A model generated the notes under the pieces. It worked only from the letters and a program-made list of their open reading frames with translations. It was not told the origin of the DNA and ran no database searches. Shown here one piece after another: positions 1-8,642 of a DNA stretch of 59,654 bases (position 1 is its first letter; each line of letters opens with the position of its first letter). The stretch is from an uncultured Roseovarius sp. GTDB taxonomy: Bacteria; Pseudomonadota; Alphaproteobacteria; Rhodobacterales; Rhodobacteraceae. The DNA is taken from positions 1-59,654 of the forward strand of contig NZ_CANLER010000016.1 in assembly GCF_947489715.1 (NCBI RefSeq). The letters run 5' to 3'. A program made the translations under genes and the position numbers.

Positions 1-30
1 TCGATTGGGCCTTTCTGTCGTTCACCCAGG

Positions 31-223
31 CTTTGACGGACATTCGTGCAGTATGCAGCATTTGTCAAAGTGGGCTCGGTGCCGTCACCGGAGCGGGCGC
101 AGCATCTAATCTTTAGTCCCAAAAGCTTCTATGAAGACGGCCCAGAGCCGACATCCGCCAAGCAATTCGATGCAGCATTAGAGGCTCCTCAGAGCGGTCA
201 TTCGTGCTTTGTGCAGCATTTTT
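31..223. repeat. Intergenic repeat-rich leader, no gene
   Basis: The first 327 bases contain no convincing gene. Two related motifs are visible, CATTCGTGC followed within a few bases by GCAGCATTT, at about 41-63 and 199-221. The first lies inside an inverted repeat with arms CTTTGAC (31-37) and GTCAAAG (64-70). Between them, near 136-155, is CGGCCCAGAGCCGACAT, which recurs with small changes at 5350-5366, 2824-2840 and 58741-58760. These look like members of a dispersed non-coding repeat family. Confidence 0.45.
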
Positions 224-327
224 AAACCCTAGGGTTTGCGGTTACATTTGCGGATTTCCGACTGGTCATGACGGAAAAGCCCATACGAAAATTGAAATCG
301 ACTGGCAGATTGCAATCGGAGAAGTGA

Positions 328-1254
328 ATGCCGTCAGTCGTAATTGGCCTCATCTGGGCCATCGCTTTCGTAGTTTTGGAGTCCGTTCAGTTCGTCTATT
401 TCGGCGGATTGTTTCAGCATGTGAACTCCTTTCTATTCGGTTTTTGCGTGCTCGGATTGACCTCTGCTTTCTTTATCGGCATGGCTTGGTTGCGAACGCC
501 AGAGCAGGTCCGATTGGCATTTCAAAACCTGGGCCTGCTGCTCAAGGTCAATGCCACGGCGGCTTTCGCATGGATTGCATTTCTGGGCTCGGTACAATTG
601 ATTGAACCGGCCATCGCATACACGATTGGCGCAGGCGTCATGCCGATAACTGCTTTCCTCCTGCATCGCTTTGGCTGGCCGGAGGGCGAAGCGATGCGCA
701 ACAAGACAGAGCTCTATGGAAACGTTATCGTGGCCTGCGCCATTCTTCTTCTGTGCGTGATAACTCTGGCGGACCTTTCAGGCTTTGTGAGAGGTGGCGC
801 TGGAACGGCCATCCTGGGCGTAGCGTTTGCAATTGCGGATGGCGTGTTGTTTACGATGTTGCTCGCCTATTGTCAGCGAATGGATCGTTCCGGCGTAGGG
901 CCCGGCGCGGTGTTTGGTCTCAGGTTTCCACTTTATGTCCTGACGGCTGGCTTGTTTGCCTTCGCCACTATGACGCCAGCCGACCTGCCGACAGCGCCAA
1001 CATTGATAACTGCGATTGTGGTGGGGACCGCCCTGATCGTACCTCCACTTTATGCCTTGCAAAGAGCGGTCGCGCTGATCCCGACAATGACGTTGAGCGC
1101 CATTACGGCAACGGGTCCATTTGTGATTTTCGCACTCCAGATCGCAGAGGGACGCGTTGCGCAGTCGGGCATAACCCTGTTTGGGCTTTGTCTTTACTTT
1201 ACCGGTGCCATCGTCGCGGCGACAGGCGCGGTGAAGGCAACGATTGAAAGCTGA
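328..1254 (+). CDS. EamA/DMT-superfamily permease
   Basis: Predicted inner-membrane protein of 308 aa with about ten hydrophobic segments spread evenly along the chain, the usual size and layout of the drug/metabolite transporter (EamA, RhaT-like) superfamily, which has two repeated five-helix halves. Substrate cannot be told from sequence; members export amino acids, metabolites or drugs. The ATG at 328 is preceded by GGAGAAG at 318-324, which supports this start. It stands alone, followed 138 bases later by a methyltransferase gene on the same strand. Family assignment rests on the membrane pattern more than on a signature motif. Confidence 0.7.
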   Translation: MPSVVIGLIWAIAFVVLESVQFVYFGGLFQHVNSFLFGFCVLGLTSAFFIGMAWLRTPEQVRLAFQNLGLLLKVNATAAFAWIAFLGSVQLIEPAIAYTIGAGVMPITAFLLHRFGWPEGEAMRNKTELYGNVIVACAILLLCVITLADLSGFVRGGAGTAILGVAFAIADGVLFTMLLAYCQRMDRSGVGPGAVFGLRFPLYVLTAGLFAFATMTPADLPTAPTLITAIVVGTALIVPPLYALQRAVALIPTMTLSAITATGPFVIFALQIAEGRVAQSGITLFGLCLYFTGAIVAATGAVKATIES

Positions 1255-1392
1255 AGGTTAGGATCTGAATATTCCACGAACCGCGACCGAAATGCGCAGG
1301 TTCTTCGGGAAAAGCCAGCGTGCCTTCTACAAGTGTAATGGAATCTGTGGTGGTTGCGCGCCATCGCTTAGCAATGCTGGAGAATGAAACTC

Positions 1393-2232
1393 ATGAATGA
1401 TGAAATGTCAGACACGTCCGAATACATCCATGGCAGTTCGCTTGAAGAACAGCATAGGTTGTCCTTGCTCAATGAGATCCTGAATGAGTCATGTCTGAGG
1501 GAGCTCAACCTCCAGCCTGGAGAGAAAGTCTTGGATATTGGCAGCGGGCTTGGTCAGTTCACGCGCCTGATGGCGCAGGCTGTTGGGGGTCAGGCGGATG
1601 TCGTCGGGATCGAGCGAGATTCAGGTCAAATTACGCAGGCGCGCAAACTGGCGGAACGTTCGGGTGAGGCTGGCCTTGTTGAGTTCCGTGAGGGTGATGC
1701 CGCGGAGGTGCCGCTGCGTAGTTCAGAATGGGGATCATTCGACGTAGCCCATGCGCGGTTTCTGTTGGAGCATGTGTCTCAACCTGAGTTGGTCGTGAAA
1801 CAGATGGCGCGCTCGGTGCGAGCAGGCGGTCGGGTTTTTATTTGCGACGATGACCATGGAGATTTTCGCCCCTGGCCAGAACCCCCGGGATTCCCAGCTA
1901 TCTGGCAGGCCTATGTTGGGACGTTCGAGACGCTTGGTAATGATCCATATGTCGGCCGCAAGCTTGTTTCCTTGCTCGTGGAGGCCGGGCTGACCCCTGT
2001 TCGAAACGGTGGCGTGTTTTTTGGAGGCTGTGCCGGCGATGACAGGTTTGACGCCACCGCCAACAATCTGATCGCGGCGTTTCTCGGGGCCAAGGATGCA
2101 ATGCTGTCTGGCGACTTGTTAGATGAAAAAACGTTCAACACCGCCATTAGCGGGCTAGTGCGATGGAAGTCAGGGGCTTCCTCTGCCCTGTGGTATTCAG
2201 CGTGTTTCGCTGAAGGGATGGCGCCGAAGTAG
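1393..2232 (+). CDS. Class I SAM-dependent methyltransferase
   Basis: Cytoplasmic methyltransferase of 279 aa. The SAM-binding motif I, VLDIGSGLGQF, is at about residues 46-56, followed by an acidic residue ending strand 2 (VVGIERDS) and a motif-IV-like stretch (FDVAHARFLLEHV). The acceptor is unknown; the arrangement is like UbiE/Methyltransf_25 proteins that act on small molecules. An in-frame ATG at 1384 exists, but GGAGA at 1379-1383 is too close to it and correctly spaced for the ATG at 1393, so I chose the latter. The gene appears monocistronic. Confidence 0.8.
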   Translation: MNDEMSDTSEYIHGSSLEEQHRLSLLNEILNESCLRELNLQPGEKVLDIGSGLGQFTRLMAQAVGGQADVVGIERDSGQITQARKLAERSGEAGLVEFREGDAAEVPLRSSEWGSFDVAHARFLLEHVSQPELVVKQMARSVRAGGRVFICDDDHGDFRPWPEPPGFPAIWQAYVGTFETLGNDPYVGRKLVSLLVEAGLTPVRNGGVFFGGCAGDDRFDATANNLIAAFLGAKDAMLSGDLLDEKTFNTAISGLVRWKSGASSALWYSACFAEGMAPK

Positions 2233-2451
2233 AGATTTGGCTTTGCCTCGCGTTTGAGCCAAAAGGCTGGGCGCGGCCCATAAGAGACTCTGAATAAGCA
2301 CTTACGACGTCGCGGTCCCCCCGTCATTCCGGACATTCACCGCACACATGAATATCTCGGTTTGGTCTTCAGCATTTGAATTGCGTTCCGTGAGGCAGTG
2401 TTGACATCGGCGAGCTTTAAACGCGAAGCTCAAGCTACTAGGAGGATACAC

Positions 2452-2823
2452 ATGGCGAAGCCACTCGAATGCTCGGCCGTTTACCCAACCCTCGCGGTAC
2501 CCAGTGTTCCAGAAGCGTGCAATTGGTATGTAGAACGCTTGGGTTTCAAAATAAGGTTTCTCTGGGGCGACCCACCTGCGCACGGCGCTATAATGCTTGG
2601 CGAGGCTTGCGTTCACTTTTGGCAGGGTGAGCCGCAACTTGGAGCGAATTGGTTCTATTTCGATATCGGAAACTTGGATGAAATGCACAACCGCGCAAAG
2701 GCGAATGGGGTAACAATCACACGGGGACCCGAGACTTATTCTTGGGGTATGCGGGAATTCAACGCCGTCGATCTGAATGGGTACAACATCAGATTTGGAC
2801 AACACGCGGGAATTGTTGACTGA
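2452..2823 (+). CDS. VOC (glyoxalase/bleomycin-resistance) protein
   Basis: Small protein of 123 aa with the vicinal-oxygen-chelate pattern: a first half with AVYPTLAVPSVPEACNWYVE then LGFKIRF, and a second half ending in a DLNGYNIRFGQH strand. The family includes glyoxalases, dioxygenases and bleomycin- or fosfomycin-binding resistance proteins; which one is not clear. The reading frame is open from 2398, but a strong AGGAGG at about 2440-2445 precedes the ATG at 2452 and sets the start. The 3' end runs directly into a copy of the dispersed GACGGCCCAAAGCCGAC repeat. Confidence 0.78.
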   Translation: MAKPLECSAVYPTLAVPSVPEACNWYVERLGFKIRFLWGDPPAHGAIMLGEACVHFWQGEPQLGANWFYFDIGNLDEMHNRAKANGVTITRGPETYSWGMREFNAVDLNGYNIRFGQHAGIVD

Positions 2824-3116
2824 GGACGGCCCAAAGCCGACCGCATGGTTGTTGAATGCTACGGCCGCAGCCCGCAATGCGGACATTGGCGTGCAGAGTC
2901 AGCTGAATGGTCTTTGCGATGACCGGGACGCGGATGGTTACGATGAGCCTGAAATCCTCCGCTACGCAATCAACCTATTCTGTTCCATGGGTGCTGATGG
3001 CAGACAAGTAGCTTGCCTTTCTCGAAAGCCGCCCTTGGCGCTCGACGCAGCATTTTGTTGTTGTTTGACAGAATGGCCAGTCAGGATTGGTTTCTCCTGA
3101 CTGACCTCTGGAGCTA
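2824..3116. repeat. Intergenic stretch with repeat fragments
   Basis: No gene is seen. The stretch starts with GACGGCCCAAAGCCGAC (2824-2840), contains GGACATTGGCGTGCAG near 2881, and GACGCAGCATTTTG at about 3044-3057. These match pieces of the repeats near 136-155, 199-221 and 58741. They look like eroded copies of one family scattered between genes. Confidence 0.35.
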
Positions 3117-3596
3117 CTACTGCGCGCTCAATTGGCGCAGAGCGCCTGCCCAATCTTCGACGTGATACGTCCGGACAACCTTTCCGTCCTCTAGGGTGTG
3201 AATGTCGATACTCATGATTTCGAAGCCCTTACCGTTGCCATCGACACCAAACAAGGGGCCTGCAGGGGTGCCCGTCGCCCGACCTCTTACAATCACGCGG
3301 TCTTCGCCCTGGATCATTTCTTCGACGGCCCAGTTCAGATCCGGGATCAGCTGTGCAAAGCCACCCATTTGGCCAATCAACTCAGAACCCGATTTGGTTT
3401 TGCCAGAATAGTCGCCGATGCTTTGCCAATCATCCGCGATCACTTCATTGAACGCAGCAGCATGACTTTCGGACGCCGGATTGCTCAAGAAATCATAGAA
3501 AACCTGTACCGTCGTTTTGTCATCTGCCAAGGCAGCTCCCGACAACGGCCAGGCAAGAATTGTAAGTCCTAGGGCCAGTACTTTGAATATCTTCAT
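3117..3596 (-). CDS. Exported SnoaL-like/ester cyclase protein
   Basis: Protein of 159 aa with a Sec signal peptide (hydrophobic core residues 5-20, likely cleavage after GAALA near residue 24), so probably periplasmic. The rest fits the SnoaL-like, NTF2-fold family: FYDFLSNPASESHAAAFNEV, then GDYSGKTKSGSELIGQMGGF, an IPDLNWAVEEMI strand and a C-terminal TYHVEDWAGALRQL helix. Such proteins bind small hydrophobic ligands or act as cyclases or hydrolases; the reaction here is unknown. AAAGGAGACC directly upstream supports the ATG at 3596. It is divergent from the LysR gene at 3714, its likely regulator. Confidence 0.72.
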   Translation of the reverse strand: MKIFKVLALGLTILAWPLSGAALADDKTTVQVFYDFLSNPASESHAAAFNEVIADDWQSIGDYSGKTKSGSELIGQMGGFAQLIPDLNWAVEEMIQGEDRVIVRGRATGTPAGPLFGVDGNGKGFEIMSIDIHTLEDGKVVRTYHVEDWAGALRQLSAQ

Positions 3597-3713
3597 TTTG
3601 GGTCTCCTTTCGATTGCAGGCCACGGCGAGTGACCCTTACGGAGAAACTAGACCCAAGCAGATAAATCAATAAGGTGGTACAAATCAGTTTCACTGTTCT
3701 GGAAAATTGAATT

Positions 3714-4595
3714 ATGCTGGAGCAACTTCGCCAGATCGCGATATTTGCTAAGACGGTTGATCACGGATCTTTTCGTGCGGCAGCAAAAGCGCTTCGCCTT
3801 TCTCCATCTGTCGTTAGCCATCACATCACTCAGCTTGAGGAGCAACTCGGTGTTGCGCTTCTCTATCGGTCGACCCGCAAGCTGTCTCTGACACGTGATG
3901 GTGAAAGGTTGATTGGCGCAGCGCGGTCAATGATTGACGCCGCAGAAACCGGTCTGAACGCTGTCTCAAACTTAGCACCGCAACCCTCTGGTGAACTTCG
4001 TGTCACGGCGCCTGCTGTCTTGGCACAATCGATCATCGTTGAACGGATCGCAGAATTCTCGATTGCCTATCCCGGTGTGCGACTAAGTCTAGATTTCTCG
4101 GACCTACGGCGAGAAGTCATCGGGGGTGGCATTGATGTTGCACTTCGCATGGGGTGGCTTGAGGACAGCGCACTCAAGGCAAGAAAACTATTTGATGTCG
4201 AACGCCGGCTCGTCGCGACGCAGTCTTACCTGAATACACGACCGAACCCGATATCGCCCAAGGACATTGAAGACTGGGACTGGTTGGAACTCGCGCAAGT
4301 AAAGTCGGCGATGGAATTCAGACGACAGGAAAAGCGTCCGATCACTCTGAAGCCATCTCCGCGCCTCAGTGTGAATGATGCACATGCGCTTTATCATTTG
4401 GCGCGCTCAGGAGCTGGATTGGCGATTGTTCCGGAGTTTCTTGCTCAGCAAGACGCCGACGCTGGTTTTATGCGGTACGTCCTACCCGATTGGAACGTCG
4501 ATTCCGTGGGCGTATTTGCGGTCTGGCCTCCCAATGCTCCCAAAGAGGGATTGAGCTCATTGTTCGTCAAACATCTCGCAGACGTTTCTCCGTGA
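3714..4595 (+). CDS. LysR-family transcriptional regulator
   Basis: 293 aa. An N-terminal winged HTH (FAKTVDHGSFRAAAKALRLS then PSVVSHHITQLEEQLG) covers about residues 10-45, followed by a substrate-binding domain with the usual LysR strand pattern (GELRVTAPAVLAQS, DVALRMGWLEDSALKAR). Total length matches the family. It is transcribed away from the SnoaL-like gene, with 117 bases between start codons, so it probably controls that gene and itself. The inducer is unknown. GGAAAA about nine bases upstream of ATG 3714 is a plausible ribosome site. Confidence 0.88.
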   Translation: MLEQLRQIAIFAKTVDHGSFRAAAKALRLSPSVVSHHITQLEEQLGVALLYRSTRKLSLTRDGERLIGAARSMIDAAETGLNAVSNLAPQPSGELRVTAPAVLAQSIIVERIAEFSIAYPGVRLSLDFSDLRREVIGGGIDVALRMGWLEDSALKARKLFDVERRLVATQSYLNTRPNPISPKDIEDWDWLELAQVKSAMEFRRQEKRPITLKPSPRLSVNDAHALYHLARSGAGLAIVPEFLAQQDADAGFMRYVLPDWNVDSVGVFAVWPPNAPKEGLSSLFVKHLADVSP

Positions 4596-4797
4596 TGGAT
4601 TGAAAAATTGTCTGGCGCTAAGGATTTGATAAACAATTCTTCACGCCGAGCGCCAGAGGCTCAATGCGGCCATCTGCCGTGGCCTCTTCACACTGCGATG
4701 CTTCCCATCTATTTCGGACTTCCGCTGCATGTGAGAAGTCAGTCAGATGCTTTAGAATCGATGGAAGCAGAGCGCGCCCGTCGCGGGAGAGAAGAAT

Positions 4798-5337
4798 TTG
4801 GACTTTTCGGCAGAATACGAGGCACACGTCGAGGCGATCGCCGACCTTTTCACGGCGACCTTCACCAACTCGGAGGGCTCAGAGGAAGGCGCGCTGATCG
4901 GTGAACTGGCACGCCGCCTGATGGCGGAGACACCGTTGCAGGATATCCGGGTTTTCACCGTCTGGAACGATAACGAGTTGGGTGGCGCAATCATCTTTTC
5001 GCGGCTCACATTCAAGGGTGACAGCAGCTCGGTGTTCGTCCTCGGCCCCGTAGCGGTGGCAACCGAGCATCAGCGCCAACACATTGGGCAGAGATTGATT
5101 GCCCATGGCCTCCAGGGGCTTCGGCAGGAAGGCGTCGATCTCGCGGTGACTTACGGCAATCCGAGCTTCTACAGACGCGTTGGCTTCTCGGTTATCACCG
5201 AAGACGACGTGCCTGCACCTTTTTCCTTGCAGCATCCTGAAGGCTGGTTGGGTCAGTCGCTGAACAATACGCCGCTGACGCCGCTAAAGGGGCCATCACG
5301 CTGCGTTCAGGCCTTCAACGATCCAGCCTTCTGGTAG
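4798..5337 (+). CDS. GNAT-family N-acetyltransferase
   Basis: Protein of 179 aa resembling YhbS-type GNAT acetyltransferases. Acetyl-CoA binding motif A is seen as LGPVAVATEHQRQHIGQRLI at about residues 79-98, and the later YGNPSFYRRVGF segment is the typical motif B region. Substrate unknown. There is no good ATG; I used the TTG at 4798 because GGGAGAGAAG lies just upstream. It is alone on the plus strand, with about 200 non-coding bases before it. Confidence 0.78.
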   Translation: MDFSAEYEAHVEAIADLFTATFTNSEGSEEGALIGELARRLMAETPLQDIRVFTVWNDNELGGAIIFSRLTFKGDSSSVFVLGPVAVATEHQRQHIGQRLIAHGLQGLRQEGVDLAVTYGNPSFYRRVGFSVITEDDVPAPFSLQHPEGWLGQSLNNTPLTPLKGPSRCVQAFNDPAFW

Positions 5338-5429
5338 CTGCCTATCTCGCGGCCCACAGCCGACATTGGTCGCGATGTTCCGATGCTGCAATTGCAGCCA
5401 GCGTTGCCGACAATCACTGCAGACGCAAA

Positions 5430-6284
5430 ATGGCAGGGCCGCCGAGGGCGGCGCGCAATCTCAACATGTCACCGCCAGCGGTGACGCGAACGATCTCGAT
5501 GCTGGAAGATCAACTTGGCGTGCGATTGTTTGTCCGCACCACGCGGTCGGTCATGCTGACGGATAGCGGTCGCAGATTTCTGGAGGACGCCAAACGCATT
5601 CTCCTTGATCTGGAGGAAGCCGAACGAGCGGCTGTCGGATCTTATGCGGAGCCCAAGGGCATGCTCAACATTACCGCGTCGGTGCTGTTTGGTCGGATGT
5701 TCATTACTCCTTTACTGGCTGAATTCCTTAACCAATACCCGCAACTTCGGGCCCGAACACTTTATGTGGATCGTATCGTCAACCTCATTGACGAAGGCGT
5801 GGATGTCGGCATCAGGATTGGTCACCTTCAGGATTCCAGCCTGATGGCGGTTCGGTGCGGCAGTATCCGGCAGATCGTTTTCGCATCCCCTGATTATCTG
5901 GAAAAAGAGGGTGAACCCGAAACACCGAAAGACCTTGAGGCGCATACGATCATCAACTCCACAGCTCTTTGTCCATCAGGGCATTGGGACTTTCATACTC
6001 AAGGCAAGCCGCAGGAAATCCGTGTTGAGCCGCGTGTCAGCATGAACACCAATGATGCGGTTATCGAAATGGCGCTTCAGGGCCAGGGACTGGCCCGGCT
6101 GCTCTCTTACCAGGTGGCGCCACATGTGGCGGCGGGCAGCCTAAGAACGGTGCTGACATCTTTTGAACCACCCCCAAGCCCCATACATCTCGTACATCAG
6201 GAAGGGCAAATGGTGTCGGCCAAGGTCCGGGCCTTTGTCGATTCTGCGGCAAAGCGCCTGAAACAGGATGCGCATCTCGAATAG
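5430..6284 (+). CDS. LysR-family regulator, damaged 5' end
   Basis: LysR regulator in which the recognition helix (ARNLNMSPPAVTRTISMLED) and the whole effector domain are present, but the ATG at 5430 lies inside what should be the HTH. In-frame upstream codons 5385-5414 still read AAIAASVADN, like the usual first helix, and no stop separates them, yet no convincing start or ribosome site is visible. The codons between (about 5415-5445) do not fit the family. A copy of the CGGCCCACAGCCGACAT repeat at 5350-5366 sits exactly where the normal start should be. It is probably a non-functional regulator, or one truncated by local rearrangement. Confidence 0.65.
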   Translation: MAGPPRAARNLNMSPPAVTRTISMLEDQLGVRLFVRTTRSVMLTDSGRRFLEDAKRILLDLEEAERAAVGSYAEPKGMLNITASVLFGRMFITPLLAEFLNQYPQLRARTLYVDRIVNLIDEGVDVGIRIGHLQDSSLMAVRCGSIRQIVFASPDYLEKEGEPETPKDLEAHTIINSTALCPSGHWDFHTQGKPQEIRVEPRVSMNTNDAVIEMALQGQGLARLLSYQVAPHVAAGSLRTVLTSFEPPPSPIHLVHQEGQMVSAKVRAFVDSAAKRLKQDAHLE

Positions 6285-6308
6285 ATACTTGGTCATCACT
6301 TAGTTAAC

Positions 6309-6341
6309 GGCGGCCTCGTTTCGACGCGGTACGAGGCCGCC
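6309..6341. terminator. Bidirectional hairpin terminator
   Basis: Perfect 11-bp inverted repeat, arms GGCGGCCTCGT (6309-6319) and ACGAGGCCGCC (6331-6341) with an 11-base loop. It lies between the convergent ends of the LysR gene (6284) and the AhpD-like gene (6356), so it can serve both strands. There is no clear U tract, so efficiency is uncertain. Confidence 0.6.
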
Positions 6342-6355
6342 AATTCTGACCTTAC

Positions 6356-6922
6356 TCAGGCGGCTTTCGCCATATCGGGCGCCCAGTCATTTGGCGCGAA
6401 TGCGTCATCGAGCGGTGTGCCTGCAATATGGTTGGTGTAATTGGACATGACCTTCAGCGCAGTACCTAGGATCACTTCCAGCACGGTCTGCTGCGTGTAG
6501 CCGGCTGTCAGGAAGGCGTCGAGTTGTGCTTCGGTCGGCCAGCCGCGGCTTTCGGTTACCGCGATGGAAAACTTGCGCAGTGCCTCGAGTTTGGCATCGG
6601 CAATCGGCGTATCGGTGCGCAACGCTTCGATCACATCAGCGGGTACGTTCGCCATCTGCGAAATCGTCGTATGCGCGGCCATGCAGTAGGTGCAGCCATT
6701 CAGGCGGTTATTGGTCATGAGAATGATCTGACGTTCGGTCTCGGTCAGTTCCGTTTTGCCTAGAATTCCAGCCAGCGACATGTACCCCTCAAGCAGGGCG
6801 GGCGCTTCGGCCATATTGCCCAGAAGGTTGGGAACGAAACCGTAAGCGCTCTCTGCTCCTTCAAGAAGCGGTTTGGCGGCTGCAGGTGCCGTGTCGATGC
6901 TGTGCGTGGTGAAATCGGTCAT
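6356..6922 (-). CDS. AhpD-like carboxymuconolactone decarboxylase family protein
   Basis: 188 aa. The AhpD/CMD signature CTYCMAAHTT (CxxCxxxH) is at about residues 77-86, the redox-active pair plus histidine of alkylhydroperoxidase-type proteins. It therefore probably reduces peroxides or acts on quinone- or lactone-like compounds; decarboxylase activity itself is not implied. ATGGAGACC upstream supports the ATG at 6922. A palindrome at 6972-6987, matching those around the TetR gene, lies about 50 bases upstream, so TetR control is likely. Confidence 0.82.
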   Translation of the reverse strand: MTDFTTHSIDTAPAAAKPLLEGAESAYGFVPNLLGNMAEAPALLEGYMSLAGILGKTELTETERQIILMTNNRLNGCTYCMAAHTTISQMANVPADVIEALRTDTPIADAKLEALRKFSIAVTESRGWPTEAQLDAFLTAGYTQQTVLEVILGTALKVMSNYTNHIAGTPLDDAFAPNDWAPDMAKAA

Positions 6923-6971
6923 GTCAGGTCTCCATTGGATTTGAGCGATTGGTCCACGTTACTTAGGTAGG

Positions 6972-6987
6972 TTTACCGATCGGTCAA
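6972..6987. promoter_or_regulatory. Predicted TetR operator 1
   Basis: TTTACCGATCGGTCAA has near-perfect dyad symmetry (core ACCGATCGGT). Two close relatives flank the TetR gene at 7771-7786 and 7927-7942. It lies 50 bases upstream of the AhpD-like start codon. Confidence 0.6.
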
Positions 6988-7182
6988 TACTCTGCTGGAA
7001 AATACTTGACTGCCAGTTACTTGTGCAGGACCTGGCGCCGGATTGTGCGATGACCGTCACTGATATCCGGGGGCAGCGTGCCACCATCGTTACAGGGGAC
7101 GCGTAAACTCTGGCGATGAACGCGTTCGGCGACATGGTTCGGCGCAGTGTGGTCGCGTCGGCCGGTCGGTTTTGGTTTTCGG

Positions 7183-7755
7183 CTATTCCGCCGCTGGCAT
7201 ATGCGCATTGATCAGGACACGCGCGGTCTTCTTAGCGTCTCTCGCCGCCTCTAGGCCGCGACCCAATACTGCCATCACGATCGCCCCCTCTTTCAGAACA
7301 AGGATCTGCTGGGCGAGTTGCTCGGGCTGCAACGCGCCAGCCGCCTTACATAGTCCAGTGAAATGCTCAGCCAAAAGGCGTTTATGTTCCGTCGACTGGG
7401 CGTGAATGGGGTCGTCATGTTCCTGGAATTCGGCGCTTGCCTTGATGAACATGCAGCCGCGGAATTCACGCATAGAAAACCACTCTTCCAGTGCATCGAA
7501 GATCGCCAGCAGTTTTTTTTCGGGCGCATCGGACAACTCGTCGATACGTCGAAAAAACCAGTTGCGGAAATTCTCGTCGCGCAGCCTGAGTACGGCGAGG
7601 ATCAAATCCTCTTTGGTGCGGAAGTGCTTGTAGATCGATGTTTTTGAGACGCCGGTTTCCTTGGCGATCATATCCATTCCAGTGGCGTGAAAGCCATTGC
7701 GATAGAATGTGCCGAGCGCTTTGCGAACGAGTTCGTCCCGTTTTGTCTGCTGCAT
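7183..7755 (-). CDS. TetR-family repressor
   Basis: 190 aa. The N-terminal TetR HTH is clear: RDELVRKALGTFYRNGFHAT then MDMIAKETGVSKTSIYKHF (about residues 5-48). The C-terminal half is a TetR_C-type ligand/dimer domain. A TTG at 7767 would add four residues, but GAGGCG just upstream fits the ATG at 7755 better. Palindromes at 7771-7786 (in front of this gene), 6972-6987 (AhpD-like gene) and 7927-7942 (plus-strand group) suggest self-repression and control of both neighbours. The ligand is unknown, perhaps an electrophile given the targets. Confidence 0.85.
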   Translation of the reverse strand: MQQTKRDELVRKALGTFYRNGFHATGMDMIAKETGVSKTSIYKHFRTKEDLILAVLRLRDENFRNWFFRRIDELSDAPEKKLLAIFDALEEWFSMREFRGCMFIKASAEFQEHDDPIHAQSTEHKRLLAEHFTGLCKAAGALQPEQLAQQILVLKEGAIVMAVLGRGLEAARDAKKTARVLINAHMPAAE

Positions 7756-7770
7756 GATTCGCCTCAATGG

Positions 7771-7786
7771 TTGACTGATCGGTTTT
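7771..7786. promoter_or_regulatory. Predicted TetR operator 2
   Basis: TTGACTGATCGGTTTT, a slightly imperfect form of the TTGACCGATCGGTAAA palindrome, begins 16 bases upstream of the TetR start codon. This position is typical for autoregulation. Confidence 0.55.
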
Positions 7787-7926
7787 AGCCTTTGCTGGCG
7801 AATACCTCAAGAAAATTCGGCCATGCACCTAATAACACACGTAAAATTTACCGTCCGTTATGGTCCGTTTCACTCGAACAAAAAACACGGTTGACAGGGT
7901 TAACAGATTTGTACACCCTTTGGGTA

Positions 7927-7942
7927 TTGACCGAACGGTTAA
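7927..7942. promoter_or_regulatory. Predicted TetR operator 3
   Basis: TTGACCGAACGGTTAA, with half-sites ACCG and CGGT in the same spacing as operators 1 and 2. It lies 31 bases upstream of the ATG at 7973 and would cover the promoter region of the plus-strand four-gene group. Confidence 0.58.
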
Positions 7943-7972
7943 CTCTAGATCCACCTTTCAAGGATTGCCCGC

Positions 7973-8641
7973 ATGACACATCCCCGAAGCCCCATGGCTC
8001 CTGATGCAGAGGCTCCTCCCACCTCAGCTGCAGCCATTTCCCTGACTGCTGGGGCTTTCGTGCATGCGCGGGCAGAGATCGGAAACGACGACCGTCCGGT
8101 TAAAACCGCGCCCCGGCCCTGTCCTCCTCCCTGCCACGTTGGCCGGGGCGCCTTACCCCAAAGAGAAAGAGCAGACATCTCCCGACCCCCGCTCCCCCCA
8201 TTCACTCAGGAAACCGCAACCCAGAAAGTTCGCATGGCCGAAGATGGCTGGAATTCCAAGGCACCGGAAAAGGTTGCTTTGGCCTACACGCCCGACAGCA
8301 TCTGGCGGAACCGCGCCGAGTTCCTCACCGGACGTGAGGCAGTCGTCAAATTTCTCACCGCGAAATGGGCCCGCGAATTTGACTACAGGCTCATCAAGGA
8401 GCTTTGGGCCTTTGAAGGCAACCGCATCGCCGTGCGCTTTGCCTACGAATGGCACAACAAAGACGGAAACTGGTTCCGCTCCTACGGGAACGAAAACTGG
8501 GAGTTTGCCGAAGACGGCCTGATGCAGCGGCGTATCGCGTCGATAAATGATTTGCCGATCACCGAAGCGGACCGGCTGATGCACTGGCCTGACGGGCCAA
8601 GGCCCGCGGATCACCCAGGCCTGACCGAACTGGGGCTGTAA
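7973..8641 (+). CDS. DUF1348 (NTF2-like) protein with extended N-terminus
   Basis: 222 aa. From about residue 72 (RPPLPPFTQETATQKVRMAE) it is a complete DUF1348 protein, an NTF2-like fold of about 150 aa with unknown reaction. The protein at 56620-57096 is about 70% identical over that part by hand count. The first 70 residues, rich in Pro and Ala, have no counterpart in the other copy. AAGGA upstream of ATG 7973 and the TetR operator favour this start, and I see no ATG near residue 70. The extension may be real, or the remains of a deleted upstream gene fused in frame. Confidence 0.78.
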   Translation: MTHPRSPMAPDAEAPPTSAAAISLTAGAFVHARAEIGNDDRPVKTAPRPCPPPCHVGRGALPQRERADISRPPLPPFTQETATQKVRMAEDGWNSKAPEKVALAYTPDSIWRNRAEFLTGREAVVKFLTAKWAREFDYRLIKELWAFEGNRIAVRFAYEWHNKDGNWFRSYGNENWEFAEDGLMQRRIASINDLPITEADRLMHWPDGPRPADHPGLTELGL

Positions 8642-8642
8642 G

